From Oxytricha trifallax (lineage: Eukaryota; Ciliophora; Spirotrichea; Sporadotrichida; Oxytrichidae), in NCBI GenBank assembly GCA_000711775.1, contig ARYC01004815.1, positions 1-64,000 of the forward strand: 64,000 nucleotides of DNA, read 5' to 3'. A model generated the notes under the pieces. It ran no database searches and had not been told where the DNA came from. It worked only from the letters and a program-made list of their open reading frames with translations. Below, one piece after another: positions 56,337 through 64,000 of the stretch. The first letter of the stretch is position 1, and every line of letters begins with the position of its first letter. A program made the translations under genes and the position numbers.

Positions 56337-59300
56337 ATGGAGCCAGATAAGTAGCCAACCAATGGGAGAAGAAGACTACCAGTATACGCAAACGAACCAG
56401 GGAAAGAGGAGAAGAAAAATTCCCAACAAACATTGGAAAAATTTTTTGAATATTCAAACTCGAACTCATAAAATTCAACATTTCAAAACCAGAATGTTTA
56501 GTTAAATCACAACAGTTTTAAAAACGTAAACAAATTTTCGGTCAAGATTGACAATAGCCGACAGCTCGAATTTTACTAACCTGTAAGAGAAGCTGAAGGA
56601 TGGGTGAGAAGAAATGAAAGATTCGCTGAAAAACAAAGATCAAAAAGGAGAGAGCAGGTCATCAGTGATAAAAGATAATTAAATACGAGGACGATTGAAT
56701 TCAAGATTTGCCTATAGAACGTCAGAGGACTAAACTCCAAACTGAAGTAGGACTAGATAATGAAAGAAATCGAGGGCAAAAGACCAGATTACATAGGATT
56801 AGTGGAAACTAGACTCTAAAGGCTTATAGGAATTAACAACAAGAACATTGCCTAGACTCAGCTGGCAAGGAATGGAGGAGTGCTAGTACTAAACAGCGGG
56901 AGATATGAAATGAAGACAGTGAAAACGCTAAGGTAATTCGTGACTTGGACGATTTTGAACGTGGAAGGATTCCCTCTTCACGTAATTACAACATATATAC
57001 CCCCCTATATAAACGAGGAAGTCAAAGAACTTTAGAATAGACTAATATTCATGATAAGATCCCTCAAATAAAAATGCTAGAAATAGAGGATAATAGTGAT
57101 GGGAGATTTTAATTTCCATATTAAAGAATTAGGGAAGAGACTAAATAAGGAAGGTCTGAAAGAATCTATTCCCGAAGGAGTGGTAACTCACTCAAGAGGG
57201 AACCAGCTAGACTAAATCTTCACGAACGTAAAAACAATTAGGTGGGAGACCAGCTAATTATAACAAACTGATCATAAGCTGATAGAAGTGAAACTTAAAA
57301 TCAAATATTAAGATGATGATTTTAGGCTAACTGACAAAGAAAGGACGATTAGAATTACTGATATTAGAAAATAATGTTGGAAAACATTTATAAAAGAAGG
57401 GAGAGAACTAACCCTAAAAGACTTAGACGAGCCAATTCAAAAGTGCTTTATGAAAAAAATCGAGAGACAGACTAAGGGGAAGAATTGGTACCAACGGCCA
57501 CCTGAATGGGTGATAAGGAGCAATGGAAAGAACTCCAATGACAACTACAATGACGTCAAAGCAAAGTGGAAGGAAGCGATAAACGATTTAGAGCAGTGCT
57601 TAGATAGGAACGATCTAAAAGGTTTTTTCTACATGGTTAAAAGGCTCACAAAAAGTTAAAAATAATCTTAGCCAATAAAAGGAATTACAATTAAAGACGA
57701 GAGAGTAGAATAAGGCGAAGAGACACAAAAGGAAATTATAAGATACTACACCCAGTTATTCAAAGATAACAGGGAACCTAAAAATATACCAAATACCCAA
57801 AAAGATGTAATAATGAAAGAAGTATAGGAGGGTAACAGACTATACAGCGAGGCAGAGGTATTGAAAAGCATCAAGGAGTGTAACTTCAATAAAGCAATAG
57901 GTCCAGATGGATTTGATGGTAAAATGATGCTCAAGTCAGAGAAGATGTGCACGACAGTGAGTCGTAAAATAGCAGAATGGCTAAACACTAAAAAGATACC
58001 TGACTACATTAAAAATGGCAGACTAATACTTTTAAGTAAAGATCAAAATAACTAATACCCGGAGGTAAACAACACGAGACCAATAGTAATCAACTCACAT
58101 TTGGGAAAAATAGTTGAGAAAGTTGTTATAAATAAAATAAACGACGAAAAGAGTGACATACTAAAAACTGGAAATTATCAGAACGGGTTTAAAGAAAACA
58201 AAAGTACACACATTAATCTGATAAGAATGCTAGATCATATAAAATAATCAAGGAGGAAGAGCAAACAAAGAGAGGCGTACCTCTTGATCGATCTTCAAAA
58301 AGCGTATGACTCAGTCTGGAAGGACAAGCTACAGCAAATTCTAAGGGAGAGAGTGGTCAGCCAGAAAGACCAGGAGCTTATATAAATGATTGAAATGTTA
58401 TACGAAGGAAACAAGATAACATTTGAAGGTCAGGAAATAATGACTCAACAAGGAGTTGCGCAAGGAAGTAGATTATCACCTATGCTATTTAACATTTACT
58501 TACAGGACGCTCTGTACTCACAACAAGAGCTGAAATCACTAATCAAGCAAGGAAAGTTAATAGCATTTGCAGATGATATATTAGTAAATGTCAAAGACCC
58601 ACAATAATTCAAAAGAGTCATTGACTGCTTTAAGGAAATTGAAAAATCTCATAACCTTAAACTCAACACAAAAAAGACAGTCTTCCTAAGTGACTCTAAA
58701 GCCTTTGAAAAAGGATTTTATATAGAAGGCATTAAGAAAGTATAGGAGACTAAATACTTGGGATTGAACATTTGCTTAAATTCTCAAACATTATTGAAAA
58801 ATACTTGGAGTGAGATAAAGAAAAAGACCGAATTCTACTAGAGATTAACTTACTCAAGTAATAGAACGGTTAGTGACACAATAATGATGGCACAAATAAG
58901 ATCCTTGATAATTTACAAATATACACCTTTAGTGGCAACAGGATTCATGAAAGTCGAAGAAATTGAGAAGATGGAGCTGCAACTGAAGAGAATTGCATTT
59001 AAGACGCCAAGGGACATTTCAAATAAAATATTAAGAAATGTAACTTCACTAAAAGAGACTAACACTTGTGAAATAATAAGGGACCTAGTTCAGAAGAACT
59101 TAAAGAAAATAAATCTGAACATTGATTAGTTTCTAAAACCAAAAAGAACAAATGAGTACATTATAGAGAAGAAAGAAGAACTTTAAAAAAGAAGAAAAAT
59201 ATTTCTAACAAAAAACGTTATGGATACAATGATGGCAATAAGCCAGGGGAAAACAATTATCAACTACGGCATGAGCCATTACTGTAGTGTCCATAAGGTC

Positions 59301-59563
59301 CTTGTAGATTAAAACCATGTGAAAATTTGCAATTTAATAAATTAAGCAGAGGACCCGACTAGATTCTCTAAAACTTTGAGAGAGAACAGATTGTTTGACA
59401 TAGAAATCACAAATAGATAGAAATCATAACCAATATGATATGGTTAGACTAAAGGATAAGAAAACTAGAGTATCATCAGTACTATCAACCAATTAAGAAA
59501 CTATTCAGATTAACCTACGTCAAAAAAAGAGGGAATGATTTTGATGAGAATTTATTGGATTGA
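56337..59563 (+). CDS. LINE B endonuclease-reverse transcriptase
   Basis: About 1075 residues in ciliate code. Open from ATG 56337 to about 59413, where a 1-bp loss relative to LINE A ends the frame at TGA 59436; the shifted frame runs to TGA 59561-59563. N-terminal basic region (PVREAEGWVRRNERFAEKQR). Endonuclease: LQNVRGLNSKLKQ, DYIGLVETRLQR, IVMGDFNFHIKELGKRL, RGNQLDQIFTNV and TDHKLIEVKLKI. Reverse transcriptase: CNFNKAIGPDGFDGK, ARPIVINSHLGKI-type block, LLIDLQKAYDSVW, QQGVAQGSRLSPMLFNIYL, and the catalytic LIAFADDILV (F-A-D-D). C-terminal YGMSHYCSVHKVLVDQ with His/Cys. An apurinic-endonuclease clade LINE, possibly active recently. Confidence 0.85.
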
Positions 59564-59684
59564 AAATGACATTGGATTAAATATCCAATTCAGGAAAAAC
59601 GAGGAGTATAAAAGTAGGAGAAATCAGAGAATTATAATTAATTAATAAAATTAAGAAATTGGCAAATTAAAGTGGAAAGAGAAG

Positions 59685-59966
59685 ATGGAGAGCTCAGGGA
59701 GTTAGAAGGGAAATTCAGCTATATCATCGAGGAAGCCTCAGGAGTAGAAGAGTATCTTCCAAAGGATAATACTAAGCCAGTTAAAGATGGGAAAGATGCA
59801 GGAAGGAAACCAGTAGGCAAGGAAGACGACTTGGAAACATAGGCACTACTTGGTAAGCACGGCAATAACAAGGAGGAGGAAGTGCATCAAAATCAGACCC
59901 GGGAAGCAGAGGACACACTATGAGAGCGACGGAACCGCCATAGAACGGAGGCCTTAGTTTCTCTGA
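59685..59966 (+). CDS. Small basic second gene of LINE B
   Basis: A 93-residue ciliate-code frame (ATG 59685, TGA 59964-59966), rich in Arg/Lys/Gln: MESSGSQKGNSAISSRKPQE, then KTTWKHRHYLVSTAITRRRK and IRPGKQRTHYESDGTAIERR. Follows the second leader copy by 13 bp. Similar in length, charge and place to the 94-residue gene of LINE A, though not clearly in sequence. Either a true second gene downstream of EN-RT or the 5' end of another truncated copy. Confidence 0.45.
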
Positions 59967-60059
59967 ATATCTACTTTTTATACTTGCTGGTAATTTAAGG
60001 ATTGTGATTAAATCTTGCATTTATTTTAATTTACCTAAAGTATTTTACTACTACTACTA

Positions 60060-60540
60060 CTAAAAATCAAACTTAATTCAAATGTGGAGGTAAAACCGCA
60101 TCACTACCTAAATAGTGTGAACTGTAAAACTTTTCAACTAATCGGTCAATAGGGTACAAACCCCATATATTCTTGATCAGCATCTCAAACTCTATAAGAC
60201 TGGTAAGTATGGCGTAAAAATAAAATAATGAAATTTTTCCCAATTTCACCGTACTTGTATTCTCTGAATCGCCTCCCTCAAATTAAGTTAAAATCTGTAC
60301 TTTTAAATTTCTTTATTTATCGATATATTTAAAACTTTTTATCAACTTATAAATTCTATGTGTACATACGTATTTGGGTTTATGTATTCAATTTTTCCCA
60401 TTATTTGGAATTATGATATATTTTTTAAAAAATAGAGGATTATAATAATTTGATTAACAATATTAGAAATAATAAAAATGTCTGATCAGAATATGCAGTA
60501 CCGCTCACAAATAATGTAAGTTACAAAAAACATATCTGAA
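60060..60540. other. Spacer with dispersed repeat copy 2
   Basis: No gene. 60270-60383 is the reverse complement of 45507-45618. The stretch 60080-60220 is somewhat GC-richer and includes GGGTACAAACCCC near 60150, a small hairpin. Confidence 0.5.
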
Positions 60541-60544
60541 ATTA

Positions 60545-61320
60545 TTTTTTTATAGGTCGTACCTTGTAAGAGTGGTGGTGGGTCTAATAAAAGAATTCAC
60601 AAGAGGCTGCAAAGTAGAGGTAAAGGAAGCATAATACTAATCTGGTTACGACCTACTGGTATGTTGGAAGTATATATCCCGACCAATTCCGGTACCCCGG
60701 GATCTAAACCGTATATGCCACCTGTTTTACGGGATAAGTGCCGATCTGTGAGCCTCCTCAGAATACGTCAGAAAGATATAGGGGGATCTTTCAACATAAA
60801 CGCCGACTATACGGTCATGTATGTCGTATTAAAAACTACTTGGCACTACTATTTCTCATCACATTGGGGTAAGAACAGGAGAAATAGTACTTTTTTTGGA
60901 GCAAGGGGCAGACCACTCAGACCCCTGAAAGTGCTCTACTTAATGAAGAAATAGGGTGCAAAAACCCTAGAAACTACACTTCAGTAAGGTATCAACGCGG
61001 GGTTTTCTCCCTACTAGGCAGTATATCGCTCTGGTAGGTAAAAGGGCTTTTACCTGCATTAGGTTCTATAACTAAAAATCACCAAGGGTATAGATCAGCA
61101 TAAATCCTGAAAGTGTTGAATATAAAGAAGTTAAGGCGTAATCACGACACATAGTTCTGCGTGATCCTATGTGACCCACCGAAGGATTGCGAAGGAGACA
61201 GGCTTTAAGAAACTAACCATCCATCTGGGTAACAAATCTTGTAAGCGAAACAAAAACCCGGTCTCCAATACAGGACACCAATAGTAGCAAGAAAGGGAAG
61301 AAAGAGCATAAAATGGTTAT
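60545..61320 (+). ncRNA. GC-rich, strongly foldable segment, candidate structured RNA
   Basis: Stands out from AT-rich flanks. Hairpins seen: AGGGG (60904-60908) with CCCCT (60922-60926), extended by GGAGCA/TGCTCT outside it; AGGTAAAA (61036-61043) with TTTTACCT (61048-61055), four-base loop; ATCACG (61141-61146) with CGTGAT (61160-61165), interleaved with CACATAG (61148-61154) and CTATGTG (61167-61173); GGAGAC (61194-61199) closing with GTCTCC (61261-61266), with CTGGGT/ACCCGG nested. A 97-codon standard-code frame at 60661-60954 has no family. Not tRNA, and no rRNA or intron signature that I know. Strand is not certain. Confidence 0.35.
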
Positions 61321-62599
61321 ATATTCCTTGTTGGTTTTATCCCCAGTATTAATTTCTGTAAAGCATTAAATAATAATAATTATACTAATCTGAATACTAC
61401 GAAGTTCAATGTATTGGAAGAGATGAACTAATTTTGAGATTTTCATTTTCTATTGCTATTATTACTAATCCTATTTTTGTTAATCTAATTGTTATAATTC
61501 TCTATTTTCCAAAAAAATATTTCATGAATATAATAAAATAAACTCATTAAAAATTAGAAAACGAGTTTGTTTTAGTCTTTATTCCTAAACTATTGTTTCT
61601 ATTCATTGCGAATACTTGCACAAAAACGGAGGTTGCAAGATATTATTATACCAGATGTCTTCATTTCATAGCTGTTAAGGCAGACAAAATAAAATAACTT
61701 CAAGTAATTTATAATGTTACAACATGCAGTTTCAATACATTAAATATTCAATAATTTCTCTAGATATTTTTAAAGTAAATGTGATTTAAGCAAGACAATT
61801 TATTTATAAATATATTTCCAATCTTAGGTAAGGCTCTTTAAATGCTGATAATTTCAGCCGGCAATCATGTTTTATTTGGTAATTGATATTTATTCCACTC
61901 CCAATTTGAGGATATATAGCAAAGAAATCTTTCTAATTCTTTTCTTTGATATCTTTTACTTAGTTTATATATCCAAAATGTTAAAACTTATTTAAAATAA
62001 TATAAGTAACATAGTAAATTTTTACCAATAAATTTTTCGAAAAATTATTCATAATTTTAAGTTATACAGAGTTCTTTAAATCGCTTATCATAATAGTAAA
62101 TTAATACCGTATAAAAGGACAAGTTCCTTAACATAAAATGCATACTCAGACGATCTTCAGTTTTAGTTGATAATTGATTAATATAATGAGAGCAAATATG
62201 TATTAAAATTAAGAAATGATATGCTAAATTTAAATAAATGATAGTGTAGCAATAAACTAAATTAATCACTTAGTAGTTTGATATAATTTGCGCTTAATTT
62301 CCTATATTTATACTCTTAAAAATAAAGATAACCTAGGAACACTATGTAAATAACTAGTAATGATTTTATATAAAATTTTTTTCGAATTTGAAAGTTGTTA
62401 ATTTAAAATTTAAATTCAAATTTAATCAATATTATTATAGGAATTTGGCAGCTTTTCATTTAATCAACTAGGTACTTATATATATAGGGGGTCTTCACAA
62501 AACAGAAAGCTACCAAATCTAAAAGGTCGGTATTTAAACATATCAATAACATTAATCATTCTTAAGTTTTATTCCTAACTGTATCTCTAGCTATACTCT
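61321..62599. other. AT-rich non-coding DNA
   Basis: No gene. Starts with a repeat of the 42822-42890 sequence (ATCCCCAGTATTAATTTC at 61339). TATATATA run near 62478. Confidence 0.45.
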
Positions 62600-63178
62600 A
62601 TGCAATACCCCTACTCATTATCACTTGATGACCATTAGCAATACATAGACTCGCCATCGGTGCAGCTTTCGCCCTCCGTGCTGCAACCCGGAGTGGAGAG
62701 TGACCAGTAGCAGGAGCCATTGATGAACTGGCAGAGGGAGGCCCCCAAGTTGACATGCTTGCTGGAGAACATCAAACATCAAGACCACAACACGAAGAGC
62801 ATTTAGGGTCTAATGTATACCCTCTACGACCCACACACCATCTACTGCCACCGGGACCGCATCCAGCAGACCGTGGAGTGCCACATGGCTAGGAGGCGAC
62901 TGACATTCGCGTCGAGGACGCCCAGCAAGAAGGGGAGGAGGCCATTAAAGACTTTAAGATTAAGGAAGAAGTCTAATACTAATCACTCAATACATAGTAC
63001 GCGCCCAAGACGAGTGGTAAGGTATCTATCTAGTACAACATCAACAAGCAGCGACAGCTATCCACGATTGGTCGACACCTGTTCACATCATCACAATTAG
63101 AGTTCATCCAAGCTGGTCCCTCGCCCTCACTGGTGCCGTTTTACGAATGTGCCGATCCATTCGAAAGCTGCTGACTGA
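62600..63178 (+). CDS. GC-rich ciliate gene, unknown product (part 1)
   Basis: Open frame of 192 codons, MQYPYSLSLDDHQQYIDSPS to TGA 63176-63178, with TAG as Gln in plausible places (DDH-TAG-QYID, DQ-TAG-QEP), so ciliate code. The first 95 residues look real (CLLENIKHQDHNTKSIQGLM; YDPHTIYCHRDRIQQTVECH). From about 62885 a second frame looks more protein-like (DIRVEDAQQEGEEAIKDFKI, APKTSGKVSIQYNINKQRQL, LVPFYECADPFESC), implying an indel there. GC is far above the rest of the window. No family recognised. Confidence 0.5.
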
Positions 63179-63181
63179 ATG

Positions 63182-63904
63182 AAGAATTCTTGGCCTGCCT
63201 AACGGCTAGCTATAAGCATGCTTTTGATTTCCTCTAAACAGAAAGGGAATCCGCCAAGGGCATCCCGCCGCACACATGGGGGAAGAGAACTGGCCAATAG
63301 AGGAAGGGGAGAAGCCTGGAGAGATCTGCAGGTATATTGTCTAGGAGATCATCATCATCGTTCCAACTGCCAAGGTAATGGGTCTCAGGGCGCTCGCTCA
63401 ATGCCATAGAATGATTCCTCTATATAAAGATATCAACTTATCTCGGCCCCTTGGACACTTGTCTAATTCGGAGACCCCGTTTCGGTAGAGAAAAACATGG
63501 AGAATTGAGTGGTGCCTTTGGCCACACCCCAGCCGATGATCTTCCCGTGACTTCCCCTGCAATACTGGTTTGACAAAAATCCCGAGATGCCCAATGTGGA
63601 TACTTGCCTCCAGCTGATGAATAAATCAAGGGGGGAAGAGAAACTCGTGAATGAGGGTGTTATTGAGGAGGGAGAGCCAGAGAGGTTCGAAAGAAAGACG
63701 ATGACGATGACAACTACAGAAGAGGATGCAGGGCTGGCTGCGGAGGGTGCAGAGGCGGCAGAGATGGCTTCAGAGGATAACACGAAGGTGGCAGATGCCT
63801 TGGGGGTAGACCACAAAGAGATAGATCTGAAGAGTAGAGCTCGGAAAGATTTTGATGACAAAGAAGCAAAGGAGATTGTAAGACAGAGGAGACATGCCAA
63901 ATGA
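63182..63904 (+). pseudogene. GC-rich ciliate coding DNA (part 2), acidic C-terminal tail
   Basis: Blocks in shifting frames that likely continue part 1: LNEEFLACLTASYKHAFDFL, then GEENWPIEEGEKPGEICRYI, IIIIVPTAKVMGLRALAQCH and LGHLSNSETPF, then VVPLATPQPMIFP and LPLQYWFDKNPEMPNVDTCL. The last 100 residues are acidic and Ala/Glu-rich (EEDAGLAAEGAEAAEMASED) and end RARKDFDDKEAKEIVRQRRH, TGA 63902-63904. No domain I can name. Frame breaks could be short germline insertions. Confidence 0.45.
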
Positions 63905-64000
63905 AAAGACTGTTGAGAGAACAATTGGAAGATTTAAAGCAATCATAATTATCAGCAATTGAATCTACAAAGTAACAATAATGAATGTGAATAAAAGTAA

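Larger units (their letters stand above)
56302..60055 (+). mobile_element. LINE (non-LTR retrotransposon) B, nearly intact
   Basis: Plus-strand LINE with an EN-RT gene (56337-59563) and a small basic gene (59685-59966), each preceded by the same 26-bp leader (56302-56327 and 59647-59672; core GAAATTGGCAAATTAAAG). The 3' end carries a short TAC microsatellite tail near 60045-60060. Same plan as LINE A but diverged and better preserved. Confidence 0.85.

Noticed and set aside
60661..60954. 97-codon standard-code frame as a gene
   Set aside because: No family, no ciliate Gln codons, and it lies in a segment better explained by RNA-like folding; left as part of that feature.
63587..63700. LPLQYWFDKNPEMP resembling the PLxxWFxRNPGLALP motif of large DNA virus capsid proteins
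   Set aside because: Only one short stretch matches, the key GLALP part is absent, and neighbours show no viral genes; too weak to call.
63463..63958. Minus-strand frames up to 153 codons
   Set aside because: Ser-rich mirror of the acidic Ala/Glu plus-strand coding; a strand shadow, not a gene.
1..64000. Tetrahymena chromosome-breakage sequence and tRNA or rRNA genes
   Set aside because: I looked for the 15-bp breakage motif and for obvious tRNA/rRNA signatures and saw none; telomere-like units are C4A4, not C4A2.

Overview
The window reads as germline (micronuclear) DNA of a spirotrich/hypotrich ciliate (Oxytricha/Stylonychia type), joined to about 7 kb of bacterial DNA. Reasons: outside the bacterial block, conserved reading frames stay open only if TAA and TAG are read as Gln with TGA as stop; DNA is very AT-rich; two transposons have the TBE gene set (Tc1/IS630-type transposase, a '22-kDa' protein, a C2H2 zinc-finger/kinase '57-kDa' protein) and C4A4/G4T4 telomere-like ends with AAT duplications; gene pieces are short, interrupted and partly out of order, as expected of germline DNA before excision and unscrambling. 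Species is inference. All coordinates for ciliate-code genes are my own hand translations and may be off by a few bases; many genes carry frameshifts that may be decay or assembly indels.

Layout. 1-2.8 kb: two mirrored coiled-coil gene ends in AT-rich DNA. 2.8-9.97 kb: bacterial genes in the standard code (O-oligosaccharyltransferase, porin, a patatin/3-hydroxybutyrate dehydrogenase pair, a dead IS element, a truncated pseudouridine synthase). The last gene is cut mid-gene, exactly where a ciliate voltage-gated cation-channel fragment begins (9.97-10.5 kb). 10.94-14.85 kb: 5'-truncated TBE. 14.85-35.02 kb: an integrated virus-like element of the Maverick/Polinton/polinton-like-virus kind. It has PolB (split by a nested LINE), a RING-like protein, an A32-like packaging ATPase, candidate capsid proteins, a long fibre protein ending in a phage-type tail-collar domain, a second fibre-like gene, a Cys-rich MGC- protein and a short protein of a family I associate with giant viruses, virophages and polinton-like viruses. 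35.02-39.58 kb: a complete TBE in mirror orientation, with AAT on both sides and an intact transposase. 39.6-46 kb: palindromic MITE-like and foldback elements and a decayed kinase. 46.9-50.5 kb: pieces of a SecA-like helicase gene. 50.5-51.3 kb: coiled-coil gene pieces on the other strand. 53.9-55.3 kb: a basic nuclear-type protein. 56.3-60.05 kb: a second LINE, nearly intact. 60.5-61.3 kb: an unusually GC-rich, strongly foldable segment. 62.6-63.9 kb: GC-rich coding DNA with ciliate Gln codons.

The most interesting unit is the viral element flanked by inverted TBEs: replication (PolB), packaging (ATPase), capsid and receptor-binding-fibre genes occur together in ciliate germline DNA, with transposons nested inside and around it.
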